This document shows, piece by piece, positions 25,784-34,320 of a stretch of DNA of 64,000 bases (positions are counted from its first letter, which is position 1; the number at the start of each line of letters is the position of its first letter). Both the position numbers and the translations under genes were made by a program. Below the pieces are notes generated by a model that saw only the letters and a program-made list of their open reading frames with translations, had not been told where the DNA came from and made no database searches. The DNA lies in the NCBI RefSeq assembly GCF_001439635.1, contig NZ_LMBZ01000008.1:30662-94661 (forward strand), given 5' to 3'. Source of the DNA: Solibacillus cecembensis (GTDB taxonomy: Bacteria; Bacillota; Bacilli; Bacillales_A; Planococcaceae).

Positions 25784-26671
25784 ATGGATGATAAATTAAA
25801 ACAAATGAAAAAAGAAAATGATAATATTCCTATTCCAGAAGAATTAGATTTTGTTGTTAGGCATGCAATAAAACAAGGAATGAAGAACAATAAAAATCAT
25901 AAAAAATTGCCTAAAAAAATTACTGGAGGAGTAGCGGCAGCAGCACTATTTTTTGTATTAGGTGTGAACACGAGTGATTCATTTGCGGCTTCGGTAAAAG
26001 ACGTACCTGTCATTGGTAGTCTAGCAAAAATTGTTTCCTTCCAAGAATTTAAAGAAGATAAAGAAACATACAAAGCAGATATCGAAGTACCAGCTTTACA
26101 AGGATTGGAGAACACTGAATTCGAAGCAAGCTTAAATAAAAAATATATGGTTGAAGCCCAAGCACAATATGAAGCCTTCAAGGAAAATATGAAATATGTT
26201 GAGAGCATAGGTGGAGGACATATTGGAGTCAAAGGGGGTTATGAAGTGAAGACCGACAACGATCAAATCCTTTCTATCGAGCGTTATGAAGTCAGCACAT
26301 CAAATGGTTACTCCGCAAGAGAATTCGATACGATAGATAAAAAGAACGAATTTTTAATTACATTACCAAGTCTTTTCAAAGATGATAACTACATTTATAA
26401 CATCAGCAACAATATCATTGAGCAAATGATCGCAAATTATAAGAAAGATAGCAGTAATTACTACTGGGTAGCGGGGATTGTTGAAAAGCCTGAAGAGGTA
26501 TCTTTTGTAAATATCGATAGAAATCAAAGTTTCTACATCAATAACGAGGGTAAGTTGGTCATTTGCTTTGACAAATACGAAGTAGCACCAGGGGCAATGG
26601 GCGCTTTGGAGTTCATAATTCCTACTGAGGTCATTAAAGATGATCTTGAAAGCAATACGTATATCAAATAG
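25784..26671 (+). CDS. rsiV: Anti-sigma factor RsiV (lysozyme-sensing type)
   Basis: 295 residues. A short cytoplasmic part (IPEELDFVVRHAIKQG), one membrane helix (GGVAAAALFFVLGVNTSDSF, about 48-66), then an extracellular region with KDVPVIGSLAKIVSF and the C-terminal DUF3298 core (FYINNEGKLVICFDKYEVAP, then FIIPTEVI). These match RsiV as I recall it, which binds lysozyme directly and is cleaved by signal peptidase and RasP to free SigV. Starts two bases after sigV. Confidence 0.9.
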   Translation: MDDKLKQMKKENDNIPIPEELDFVVRHAIKQGMKNNKNHKKLPKKITGGVAAAALFFVLGVNTSDSFAASVKDVPVIGSLAKIVSFQEFKEDKETYKADIEVPALQGLENTEFEASLNKKYMVEAQAQYEAFKENMKYVESIGGGHIGVKGGYEVKTDNDQILSIERYEVSTSNGYSAREFDTIDKKNEFLITLPSLFKDDNYIYNISNNIIEQMIANYKKDSSNYYWVAGIVEKPEEVSFVNIDRNQSFYINNEGKLVICFDKYEVAPGAMGALEFIIPTEVIKDDLESNTYIK

Positions 26672-26712
26672 TCCGAGAGCAGAGCCTTATTCAACTAACG
26701 GGGCTTTAATGA

Positions 26713-26776
26713 AACAAGGATTTATAAAGTATACAAAATAAACCTAATAAACAATCCCAAATGCAAGTTAGGGAAC
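26713..26776 (+). repeat. Dispersed repeat, copy A (after rsiV)
   Basis: AACAAGGATTTATAAAGTAT begins a ~64-base stretch that aligns with 27508-27572 over its full length at roughly 75-80% by eye. Both end in an imperfect palindrome of the type TCCCAAA...TTAGGGAAC. Confidence 0.6.
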
Positions 26777-26780
26777 CAAC

Positions 26781-26809
26781 CCCCCCATTCAATTGATTAG
26801 GGGGGTTTT
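26781..26809 (+). terminator. Terminator of sigV-rsiV
   Basis: CCCCCC, a 13-base loop, GGGGGG, then TTTT. It follows copy A of the repeat. Confidence 0.8.
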
Positions 26810-26970
26810 GGCTGCTTATAAAAGAGTGTTGTCTAACTTGTATTTAACAATTAGACCAAAACTGTTTATTTAAAGTTTTTTAGTAAATTTTTAAGAAATA
26901 TTTATCTTAACAAGGATTTAACACAAATTTTTATATGCTAGTAACATCAAATTGATAGGGGAGATTTATT

Positions 26971-27507
26971 ATGAAAAAAATATTAACAATTGCTACATTT
27001 ACACTAGGATTATCTGTTGTTGCAGGTTCTGCATTAGCTGCGAACAACGACATGTGGGGAGCTGCCAATTCTAGTGAACCTGTTAGCTTAAAAGAAATGG
27101 CTAAAGAAAAAGGGATTACGACAGATGAATTAATGATTCAAATGGACAAAGAAAACAAAAAAATTGCTGATTTAACTGATGCAACAGAAGCTAACAACGA
27201 CACATGGGGAGCTAAATCTAGCGAAGCTGGCAACATAGAAAAAATGGCTAAAGAAAAAGGGATTACGGTAGACCAATTGAAGGCTCAGATGGACAAAGAA
27301 AACAAAAAAGTTGCTGATTTAACTAATGCAACAGAAGCCAAGCAAGGTAATACCGACACATGGGGAACGTCTAATTCTAGTGAACCTGTAGATTTAGAAA
27401 AAATGGCTAAAGAAAAAGGGATTACGGTAGACCAATTGAAGGCTCAGATTGATAAAGAAAACAAAAAAGTTGCTGATTTAACTGATTCAACAGCTGTAAG
27501 CAAGTAG
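26971..27507 (+). CDS. Secreted protein with three imperfect ~50-residue repeats
   Basis: 178 residues. A signal peptide (LTIATFTLGLSVVAGSALA) is followed by three units, each with a short linker (NNDMWGA, NNDTWGA, NTDTWGT) and a helical core (MAKEKGITxDxLxxQxDKEN, then KKxADLT). Units 2 and 3 are nearly identical at the DNA level too, suggesting recent duplication. The core looks like a small two-helix module (LxxxAKExGITxDxL) seen in exported Bacillus proteins; function unknown. Ribosome binding site GGGGAG. Lies just downstream of sigV-rsiV but has its own terminator. Confidence 0.85.
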   Translation: MKKILTIATFTLGLSVVAGSALAANNDMWGAANSSEPVSLKEMAKEKGITTDELMIQMDKENKKIADLTDATEANNDTWGAKSSEAGNIEKMAKEKGITVDQLKAQMDKENKKVADLTNATEAKQGNTDTWGTSNSSEPVDLEKMAKEKGITVDQLKAQIDKENKKVADLTDSTAVSK

Positions 27508-27572
27508 AAATAAGGATTTATAAGATATACAAAACAAACCTAAATAACGTTCCCAAATGAAAGCTTGGTAAC
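27508..27572 (+). repeat. Dispersed repeat, copy B (after the repeat protein)
   Basis: Aligns with 26713-26776. The palindromic end reads GTTCCCAAATGAAAGCTTGG. Confidence 0.6.
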
Positions 27573-27580
27573 ATTTCAAA

Positions 27581-27622
27581 CAGCGACAAGCACTGTTAAA
27601 TCAGTGTTTGTCGCTGTTTTTT
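27581..27622 (+). terminator. Terminator of the repeat-protein gene
   Basis: CAGCGACAAGCACTG and CAGTGTTTGTCGCTG form a 15-base stem around a six-base loop, followed by TTTTTT. Confidence 0.9.
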
Positions 27623-27799
27623 ATAGAAAATAACACTCTGAGACGCTACGAAAAATAATTATAAAGAAGACTGTTCGAACCACTTGTTCTGAATGGCGGT
27701 AACATTTCATTGAGTTTATGTTTTTAAATCCCATAATTCGTTATAATTATCCAATATATATAAAGATAATCATTGAATATTATATAAGGTGGGAGAAAC

Positions 27800-28753
27800 A
27801 TGAAATACAATCTGAAAACTAGCGTACCTTTTATTATACTTCTAATACTATTAATGCTCACATCCTGTACGCAAATTGAAAAAAGTGAGAAAGAGAAAAG
27901 TACGGATGACAGCGAAATCGTATATTCATTCGAGAACCCTCAAACCAATCAAAAGTTCAAAATCGTTCACGCCAATTCATTATTTGACAGGTATTTTGAT
28001 AAAGTGAAGGACATCCCAAGCCTTTCAAAATTGGACCTGTATAACGAGGAAATCATTCAGCCTGTATACAGCGATTGTTTTGAGAATGGCGAGTACATAC
28101 ATATGGTAGATGCTATTCTTAATAACGCTCCTACTAATGAATTAAAAGTAGTAAGCGAATTAATCGAAACACGTAAAGATGAATTGAATGCTCTCATTCA
28201 AGAGTCCCTGTTAAAATCTGCACAACTACTACCTTCTGAACATGACGTAGCGGTATGTGTATTTCCTTCTAACAACTCCAATATATCAGTGTATACCGTG
28301 GGGGCTGGGAAAATCGTAATTCCCTATAATGAAAACTTTGAAGATGACTTTATGAAGGTCAGTATTGCCCACGAATATCATCATAGTACTTGGACAGAAA
28401 AGTATGTAAGTAATCATTCTGGTTCTGTATTAGATAATCTTATTTTCGAAGGGAAAGCGGTCATGTTCGAGAAAACCGTTTATCCGAATCTTGACTATAA
28501 ACAAATAGATTACACTTACAACCAAGAATTCTGGGCTAAAATCGAACCTGATTTATACAAAAAGGATTTGCAGCGTTCGTTAGAAATTTTATACGGTGGA
28601 AAAGGTTTACCGTTGTTATATGGTTACAATGAAGGCTATAAGATGATTAAATCCTATCTCGACATAAATCCTAACCAATCTCCAAAAGAATGGTTAGCCT
28701 TAAGCACTCAAGAGATTATTGAGAAGGGAAAATACTTAGATAACTATAAATGA
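27800..28753 (+). CDS. DUF2268-family putative Zn-dependent protease, lipoprotein
   Basis: 317 residues. The N-terminal hydrophobic segment ends in a lipobox-like LLMLTSC, predicting a membrane-anchored surface protein. The motif SIAHEYHHSTW fits a zinc-binding HExxH, followed by an acidic residue in NLIFEGKAVMFEK, as in DUF2268 predicted metalloproteases. Some DUF2268 proteins form a pair with sigma or stress genes, but the substrate here is unknown. AAGGTGGGAG precedes the ATG. Confidence 0.82.
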   Translation: MKYNLKTSVPFIILLILLMLTSCTQIEKSEKEKSTDDSEIVYSFENPQTNQKFKIVHANSLFDRYFDKVKDIPSLSKLDLYNEEIIQPVYSDCFENGEYIHMVDAILNNAPTNELKVVSELIETRKDELNALIQESLLKSAQLLPSEHDVAVCVFPSNNSNISVYTVGAGKIVIPYNENFEDDFMKVSIAHEYHHSTWTEKYVSNHSGSVLDNLIFEGKAVMFEKTVYPNLDYKQIDYTYNQEFWAKIEPDLYKKDLQRSLEILYGGKGLPLLYGYNEGYKMIKSYLDINPNQSPKEWLALSTQEIIEKGKYLDNYK

Positions 28754-28849
28754 ATTGATATATATTAAAGGTTAAGTATTTTAATGAAAATATAAAAAAA
28801 ATATAGTTATTTATTCCAAATTAATTTATGCAATTCCATACAAATGACG

Positions 28850-28874
28850 TTCCCAAACAAAAGTTTGGGGACAC
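28850..28874. repeat. Palindrome related to the ends of repeat copies A and B
   Basis: GTTCCCAAA, seven bases, TTTGGGGAC. The arm sequence GTTCCCAAA is shared with copy B (27549) and is similar in copy A, making this a third partial copy. Confidence 0.55.
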
Positions 28875-29157
28875 ATGGAAAAGCCACAAACGCTGATTTG
28901 ACAATGTTTTTAACTTTTCAAGTGGAACATTGTTTATACAGTTTTCTACAAATCCATGAATGCCAACAATTTGATCGTGATTTTGGGCATGTTGCAGCTG
29001 GAGTCTTGTGCATAAAATCATGCATACTTTTAGCATGGTAAGCATTTAAAAAAACTTATTGGGGGTGGTGCGTGAAATGTTGGCGGTACCCCAAAATGGA
29101 GTTATTTTCATGCTACAATAGGCACGCAACATCTTATACGGATGATATTGTAAAAAA

Positions 29158-29206
29158 AGAAAAGACGCTATCCAGTTTTATTTTGCTGGATAGCGTCTTT
29201 ATTTTT
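29158..29206. terminator. Bidirectional terminator-like hairpin
   Basis: AAAGACGCTATCCAG and CTGGATAGCGTCTTT pair perfectly around a short T-rich loop, with an A-rich left flank and TATTTTT on the right. No intact gene adjoins it. Confidence 0.75.
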
Positions 29207-29495
29207 AGACAAATAAAAAACGCTTGTAAAACAGCATTGATTTGGATGAATTTTTATTTTCTTAAATATATCAGAAAGTATAACAATTTGCTCCTCTGTA
29301 GTCATGAAGAATCAATCAGTTAAAACGGTGATGAACAGTAGGCGGAAAAATGCTTTGGCTGAAACAATCAACTCGGACCGTGCACCAAAGACGCGCTAGC
29401 GCTTTGTTCTAATTAAAGTTACTTAAATATCGAAATTTTAATGTAACATTATTGCTAATGAAACGTGTTCAATAGAGAGAGAGAAAGGAGAAAGT

Positions 29496-29585
29496 ATGTA
29501 ACGTAAAGATCATTTGGATGCCCTTTATCGCCAATACATGAAGGCGTTATATTATTATTTGTACAAAATGTCTGGAAATGCTAAA
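29496..29585 (+). pseudogene. N-terminal fragment of an ECF sigma factor gene
   Basis: A good ribosome binding site (AAAGGAG) precedes ATG 29496, but the second codon is TAA (ATG TAA CGT). The same frame then reads RKDHLDALYRQYMKALYYYL and YKMSGNAK before another stop at 29583. This is recognisable as sigma-70 region 2 start (LYRQYMxxLYYYLxxxSGN). Everything after it has been lost, and the sequence passes directly into an anti-sigma fragment in another frame. Confidence 0.7.
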
Positions 29586-29781
29586 TAAACGAACTAGTTA
29601 TCACGAAAGATTCCTTGGATTTAGTTATTTAGAGGAACGCTATCAATACTTGCAAGAAAATGGGTTTCAAGTATATGGGGTAGTTGTAACAGGTCCAACA
29701 AAAGAGTTGTTAAAATTGCGTTCAGAAACAGGGATACATGAAGTGGAGCTTGGTGATGTCGAGCTTTGGAATTGGGAATAA
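29578..29781 (+). pseudogene. C-terminal fragment of an anti-sigma factor (Sigma_reg_C type)
   Basis: Translation gives GFSYLEERYQYLQENGFQVY followed by GVVVTGPTKELLKLRSETGI and a terminal ELWNWE. This is the C-terminal part of the anti-sigma regulators normally encoded directly after an ECF sigma gene. The N-terminal and membrane parts are missing. Together with 29496-29585 it shows a single large internal deletion of a sigma/anti-sigma locus. The 67-codon frame has no ribosome binding site. Confidence 0.7.
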
Positions 29782-29785
29782 TATA

Positions 29786-29827
29786 AAAATGCCGAAACGT
29801 TGCTAAATGAACGTTTCGGCATTTTTT
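29786..29827. terminator. Bidirectional terminator
   Basis: AAAATGCCGAAACGTT and AACGTTTCGGCATTTT form a 16-base stem with an eight-base loop and T run. It retains the end of the lost anti-sigma gene and also serves the minus-strand transporter gene ending at 29826. Confidence 0.9.
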
Positions 29828-30734
29828 ATTCAGTATGTGTTGAGATCATTCGTCGTTTTCTCGCGGCAAAATAAGAAGGTAAAACCATCCCAATTAACAC
29901 AAGAACAATTCCTCCGACTTGAATCCCTGTTAATGTTTCTTTTAAAACGAGAACAGATACGATAATCGCAACGGGTAATTCCATCGCGCTAAGTATCGGA
30001 ACAAGTCCGCCACCAACTTTTGGGGCAGCGATTGAGAATAATAAAATCGGTAAAATAATGCCGAAAAATCCGAGCATTAAACCAAATTTCCATAAGCCTG
30101 CTGTGATTTGCCCATTCCACATAATTTCAGGTGAAAGGAAGATCGAAATGATAGTAAGTGCAACGATGGATAAAATAAATGTTCGTCCAATCATTGTCAC
30201 CCCTTCTACTGGGCGTGCATTGATTTGTAAAAAGGTAGCAAAGCTAAAGGCAGATGCTAAACCAAGTGCCCATCCTTGCCAAGGAATTTGTGATAAATCG
30301 ACATCGATAATTCCTGCTGCGAAAATCGTCCCTGTTAGTAAAAAGCCTAATGAAATGAGCTCAATGCGACTCAGGAAACGCTTTTTAATGACGCAATCCA
30401 TTAAAAGACCAATCCAAGTAAATTGGAAGAGCATAACGACTGCGAGTGAAGCGGGTAAATAATTTAAAGATTCCCCGTAAACAATTCCGGTAAGGGCAGT
30501 GAAGAAGCCTGCACATATAAGTAAGACTACGCCAGATTTTGTAAGTTTCGGTAATGTTCGCTGTGTCGCGATAAATAATATGAGGGCAAGTAAAAAACCA
30601 AAAACATATTGGCTTGTAATGGCCTCAGAAGAAGTGTATCCATGTTGCATTGCTACTTTTACAATCGTCGATAAAATACCGTAACTACTAGAGGCAATGA
30701 CAATCATTAGAGGGTAAATCCAAGTTGCTTTCAT
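29826..30734 (-). CDS. EamA/DMT-family membrane transporter
   Basis: 302 residues with about ten hydrophobic helices in two EamA halves. Examples are SSYGILSTIVKVAMQHGY in helix 1 and SAMELPVAIIVSVLVLKETL in the second half. Probably a metabolite exporter. Downstream of an acetyltransferase gene by 16 bases on the same strand, so cotranscribed; a resistance or detoxification pair is possible, but the sequence does not show the substrate. Confidence 0.87.
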   Translation of the reverse strand: MKATWIYPLMIVIASSSYGILSTIVKVAMQHGYTSSEAITSQYVFGFLLALILFIATQRTLPKLTKSGVVLLICAGFFTALTGIVYGESLNYLPASLAVVMLFQFTWIGLLMDCVIKKRFLSRIELISLGFLLTGTIFAAGIIDVDLSQIPWQGWALGLASAFSFATFLQINARPVEGVTMIGRTFILSIVALTIISIFLSPEIMWNGQITAGLWKFGLMLGFFGIILPILLFSIAAPKVGGGLVPILSAMELPVAIIVSVLVLKETLTGIQVGGIVLVLIGMVLPSYFAARKRRMISTHTE

Positions 30735-30750
30735 CTAATTCCGTCCTATT

Positions 30751-31314
30751 CTAATGAAGCGATTTCACCATATGATGAAACGGTTCGTCTATAATTGTCC
30801 AAGGTTCTGTGACATTAAAGCCCATACGTTCATATAAACGACGCGCATCTGCTTTTTCGAGCTCTACATTTAATGCTAATTTTTGATAACCTAGCATGCG
30901 CCCATGTTCTTCCGCGAACTGAAGAAGCTTTGTCCCAATTCCAAGACCGCGAGCTTCTTTTGACACGCAAATCGTATCAATATAATATTCATCGTCATGA
31001 GCTTCCCCATCAATCGTAAGGTGGAACCCTTTTTGCGCAAGTTGTGCTTCGAGCTGCTGATCAAGTATTGTGCCTTGTATTCCATCATATAAAACAACAA
31101 TCCCTTTTACGGCATCGTTAGCGACTGCAACAAATGTATTCAAAAAGGAATGCCGGTTTGAAGTTTCTTTTACAAGCTGTTCTAAGGCAGCAATAATTTT
31201 TGGTGATTCTTGTTCACCCGTTAAGTTGTTGGCAATATCACCAATCGCATCATAAATTAAAGGAGCAACTGCTTTTGCATCCGTAATTTCAGCCTGTCTA
31301 ATAAAAATGGTCAT
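30751..31314 (-). CDS. GNAT-family N-acetyltransferase
   Basis: 187 residues. The acetyl-CoA site is visible in IDTICVSKEARGLGIGTKLL (RGLGIG loop), followed by KLALNVELEKADARRLYERM. AGGAGAGG precedes the ATG. The upstream gene of a two-gene unit with the DMT transporter. The substrate is not known. Confidence 0.88.
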   Translation of the reverse strand: MTIFIRQAEITDAKAVAPLIYDAIGDIANNLTGEQESPKIIAALEQLVKETSNRHSFLNTFVAVANDAVKGIVVLYDGIQGTILDQQLEAQLAQKGFHLTIDGEAHDDEYYIDTICVSKEARGLGIGTKLLQFAEEHGRMLGYQKLALNVELEKADARRLYERMGFNVTEPWTIIDEPFHHMVKSLH

Positions 31315-31440
31315 TTAAAATCCTCTCCTTGATTTAATAAATTATAACAGAAATCCGAGCTGCAAGGGAAAATGGAATAGTTCTGAATAGTATAAAGCTT
31401 TATCGAAATCATAGTTTTATGTTAAATTAAAAGGAATACA

Positions 31441-32412
31441 ATGTCGGAGGTAGGACAACCCATGAATCAGTCAAACAAAGATTTCATTTTAGTTTATGGA
31501 GATGCTTTTGTTGATTATATAGCAAATGACCAAACGAATACGTCGTTTACAAAATATCTAGGCGGTGCAACGATTAATGTCGCGGCAGGCATTAGCCGAA
31601 TTGGTGCGCCATCTGCACTAATTACCATTTTAGGGGATGATGAAACATCTCAATTTTGTCGCGAGGAAATTTTAAAAGAAGGCGTAAATTTAGATTATGC
31701 CATTTACGATCCAAGTAAACGTGTAAGTGGCGTTTATGTGCATTTAAATGAAAATGGTGAGCGTGAATTCAAAGATTATGTAGATGAAACACCAGCGCTT
31801 CAAGTAGCACAGGAGCAATTACAAGAGGCCGCTTTTAAACGCGCTTCTATTTTTAATGTGTGCTCAGGAACAATGTTCGAGCCGACTGCACTTGCTACGA
31901 CGCGTGCCGCAGTTGACATGGCGAAGGACAAGGGTGCCATTTTAGCGATTGATGCGAATATCCGTCCATTACGTTGGGATTCAGAGCAGCAATGCCGCGA
32001 AACAATCGCTTCCTTTTTTGAAGATGCGGATATTTTAAAGCTTACGGATGAGGAATTATTTTTCTTAACAGAAACAGACACAATCGAGGATGGCTTAGCG
32101 AAATTAGACGAGTTATTAGTACCGATTGTGCTTATAACAGTTGGGGCAGACGGTGCTTATGCTGTGTTAAATGGGGAAGTAATGCATGTAACAGTAGATC
32201 CAGTCGTGGCAGTAGATACAACAGGTGCTGGAGATGCCTTTATGGCAGGCGTTTTACGTTACGTTCATTTTAACGGTCTGCCAACGGTTGCAGAAGATTT
32301 AATTAAGTGTGTGTCTTTCGGAAATAAGCTCGGTGCAATGGCAGCAACTAAAGCAGGTGCTTTAACGGCACTCCCAAGCTATGAAGATATTAAGCATCTA
32401 ATAGAAGTATAA
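31441..32412 (+). CDS. PfkB/ribokinase-family carbohydrate kinase
   Basis: 323 residues. N-terminal PfkB signature region GGATINVAAGISRIG and the C-terminal signature VDTTGAGDAFMAGVL, whose Asp is the catalytic base. It phosphorylates a sugar, most likely fructose or a related hexose by resemblance, at the expense of ATP. Two starts are possible: ATG 31441 (AAGGA five bases upstream) or ATG 31462 (GGAGGTAGG upstream, 316 aa). Followed after 13 bases by a phosphatase gene. Confidence 0.88.
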   Translation: MSEVGQPMNQSNKDFILVYGDAFVDYIANDQTNTSFTKYLGGATINVAAGISRIGAPSALITILGDDETSQFCREEILKEGVNLDYAIYDPSKRVSGVYVHLNENGEREFKDYVDETPALQVAQEQLQEAAFKRASIFNVCSGTMFEPTALATTRAAVDMAKDKGAILAIDANIRPLRWDSEQQCRETIASFFEDADILKLTDEELFFLTETDTIEDGLAKLDELLVPIVLITVGADGAYAVLNGEVMHVTVDPVVAVDTTGAGDAFMAGVLRYVHFNGLPTVAEDLIKCVSFGNKLGAMAATKAGALTALPSYEDIKHLIEV

Positions 32413-32425
32413 TGGAGGAATCGCA

Positions 32426-32842
32426 ATGAATCGTCATTATAATGAACTAGTAGCAGGTCGAATTTTCATTGGCAGTGCGGATGATACGGAACAAGCGGTG
32501 TCATCTGAGCAAATTGATACGGTATTTGATGTGCGTGTCAATGGACGTGAAGGGGAACAAGCATACAACTATATTCACGCACCGATTACAGAAGAGGCAA
32601 CAGCTGAAACGATCAAAGCAGGTGCGGTAAAATTAGCACAAGCGTATGAAGCGGGCGAGAAAATTTATATTCATTGCGGTAGTGGCACGGGTCGCGCGGG
32701 GGTTATGGCTGTGGCGACACTGTTAGAAATTGGAGCCACATCGGATTTGGATGAAGCAATTTCACAGGTAAAAGGTGCACGCCCAGCAGTTAAAGTACGA
32801 GAAAATATGCAGGTAGCGTTAGAAACGCTTTATAAAAAATAA
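32426..32842 (+). CDS. Dual-specificity/tyrosine-type phosphatase
   Basis: 138 residues. The CX5R active site is in IYIHCGSGTGRAG, with Cys as nucleophile and Arg binding phosphate. The general acid loop may be in NYIHAPITEEA. This small form resembles DSP-like (cyclin-dependent-kinase-inhibitor-3-like) phosphatases. Its gene follows the sugar kinase by 13 bases with GGAGG before the ATG, so it might dephosphorylate the sugar phosphate or a protein; neither is shown by sequence. Confidence 0.85.
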   Translation: MNRHYNELVAGRIFIGSADDTEQAVSSEQIDTVFDVRVNGREGEQAYNYIHAPITEEATAETIKAGAVKLAQAYEAGEKIYIHCGSGTGRAGVMAVATLLEIGATSDLDEAISQVKGARPAVKVRENMQVALETLYKK

Positions 32843-32849
32843 GACTATG

Positions 32850-32885
32850 ACGAAATCGCCAATTGTGCGCGGTTTCGTTTTTTTG
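32850..32885 (+). terminator. Terminator after the kinase-phosphatase pair
   Basis: ACGAAATCGC and GCGGTTTCGT pair with one G-U or mismatch and run into TTTTTTT. Confidence 0.85.
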
Positions 32886-33001
32886 TTCAAAAAGAAAGTA
32901 TAATGCAACCATTGGTTGACAAAAATGCAAAAAATTAACGTACATTCGCTATTTTTTTCCATTAAATTTCTTTATAGTAAGTAATAAGAGGAGGCATGCG
33001 C

Positions 33002-34120
33002 ATGGAGAATTTTCAATTTGCACAACTATTTACGGAGCGACGAAAGGAATTACAGGTGACGCAAGAACAAATTGCGCACTATGTCGGTGTTTCTCGTGCG
33101 GCGGTATCGAAGTGGGAGAAGGGGCTAAGTTATCCTGATATTACACTTTTGCCGAAGCTCGCGACGTATTTTAATGTATCGATAGATCTTCTATTAGGTT
33201 ATGAACCGCAAATGACGAAGGAACGAATTATGTCGATCTATTCGACGTTAGCTAAAAGGTTCGGGAATGAGCCGTTCGAACAAGTGGATGAACAAATCGA
33301 CGAAATGATAGCAGAATACTATTCATGCTTTCCATTCTTATTGAAAATCGCGCAGTTGTATATGAATTATTATCTGAAAGCTGCCAATCCAGATGAAATA
33401 TTAGAAAAATGTTTTACGTTATGTGAGCGTATCAAAACGCAAAGCCATCATCGTCAGCTATCGTACGAAGCGACCGTTTTAGAAGCATTTATTTCCATTA
33501 TGCAGGGGAAACCAAAGCAAGTTCTTGAACTATTAGGAGAGGAAGCAGCCGTGCAATATGGGACTGAGCATTTGATTGCAACGGCGCATACGATGCTCGG
33601 TAATCAAGAAAAGGCGAAGGAAGTTTTACAAGTAAGCATATACCAGCAAACGGTTGGGTTAATCTCAAATGCAACGGAAACATTATTGCTTGAAGTTGAT
33701 CATACCGCTCATTTTGACGAAACGATAAAACGCATTCAGCTATTGCTTGAAACTTTCCAAATTACGAATTTAAATCCTAACGTAGCGCTTGTTTTTTATA
33801 TTAAAGCAGCAAGTGGTTATATGATGCGAAATCAAACGGAGCAGGCACTTCAAATGATTGAGCAGTACACACAAATTTGTAGCGCATTAAAGTTTCCATT
33901 GGAGCTGAGTGGTGATGCTTATTTTTATAAGCTTGGTCAATGGATTGATCAGCAGGAGCGGGTCGACAAACAAGCGCCACGAGATAATTTATCGATTAAA
34001 AAGGATCTTGTAGCAAGCGTTGCAAATAATCCAATATTTAGCGCACTACAAGATAATACGCAATTTAAAATGATGATGACGAATTTACAACATCATTTAC
34101 AACTAGAGGGGGAGTTATAG
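33002..34120 (+). CDS. XRE-family regulator with C-terminal TPR-like helical region
   Basis: About 372 residues. The N-terminal helix-turn-helix is RKELQVTQEQIAHYVGVSRA followed by AVSKWEKGLSYPDI. The remaining ~300 residues are helical and resemble tetratricopeptide repeats (YEATVLEAFISIMQGKPKQV). ATG 33002 has GAGGAGG seven bases upstream; ATG 32996 is too close. Ends overlapping the GTG of the next gene by one base, so it is the first gene of the ABC-exporter operon and probably regulates it. Confidence 0.88.
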   Translation: MENFQFAQLFTERRKELQVTQEQIAHYVGVSRAAVSKWEKGLSYPDITLLPKLATYFNVSIDLLLGYEPQMTKERIMSIYSTLAKRFGNEPFEQVDEQIDEMIAEYYSCFPFLLKIAQLYMNYYLKAANPDEILEKCFTLCERIKTQSHHRQLSYEATVLEAFISIMQGKPKQVLELLGEEAAVQYGTEHLIATAHTMLGNQEKAKEVLQVSIYQQTVGLISNATETLLLEVDHTAHFDETIKRIQLLLETFQITNLNPNVALVFYIKAASGYMMRNQTEQALQMIEQYTQICSALKFPLELSGDAYFYKLGQWIDQQERVDKQAPRDNLSIKKDLVASVANNPIFSALQDNTQFKMMMTNLQHHLQLEGEL

Positions 34121-34320
34121 TGGAAGAGTTAGCGAATATAAACTGGGCGCTTATTGCCCCATTAATTATTTTGCAATTTATTTTAGCGCTCGTTGTGATT
34201 GTGGATATAAGTTGTAACGGCGCAACAAATGGACCGAAATGGCTATGGATTATCGTAGCATTATTTGTATCAACAATTGGACCGATTTTATACTTTATTT
34301 TCGGACGTAAAAGCCAATGA
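34120..34320 (+). CDS. PLDc_N-domain small membrane protein (YxlE-like)
   Basis: 66 residues from GTG with GAGGGGGAG upstream. Two hydrophobic helices around NGPKWLWIIVALFVSTIGPI, ending in YFIFGRK, the pattern of the PLDc_N domain. In Bacillus subtilis a protein of this kind (YxlE) is encoded with the YxlF/YxlG ABC transporter in the sigY operon; the same gene order is seen here. Overlaps both neighbours by one to four bases. Confidence 0.85.
   Translation: MEELANINWALIAPLIILQFILALVVIVDISCNGATNGPKWLWIIVALFVSTIGPILYFIFGRKSQ

Larger units (their letters stand above)
28754..29495. other. Gene-poor stretch with palindromes and a terminator
   Basis: About 740 bases without a convincing gene. 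It holds the palindrome at 28850-28874 and the hairpin at 29158-29206. Short frames on both strands near 28821-29045 lack ribosome binding sites. The end (from about 29473) is the retained leader of a broken sigma-factor gene. Likely a decayed region. Confidence 0.5.

Noticed and set aside
28821..29045. Overlapping frames on both strands after the DUF2268 gene
   Set aside because: They include the GTTCCCAAA palindrome and lack start signals; repeated non-coding sequence is the simpler explanation.
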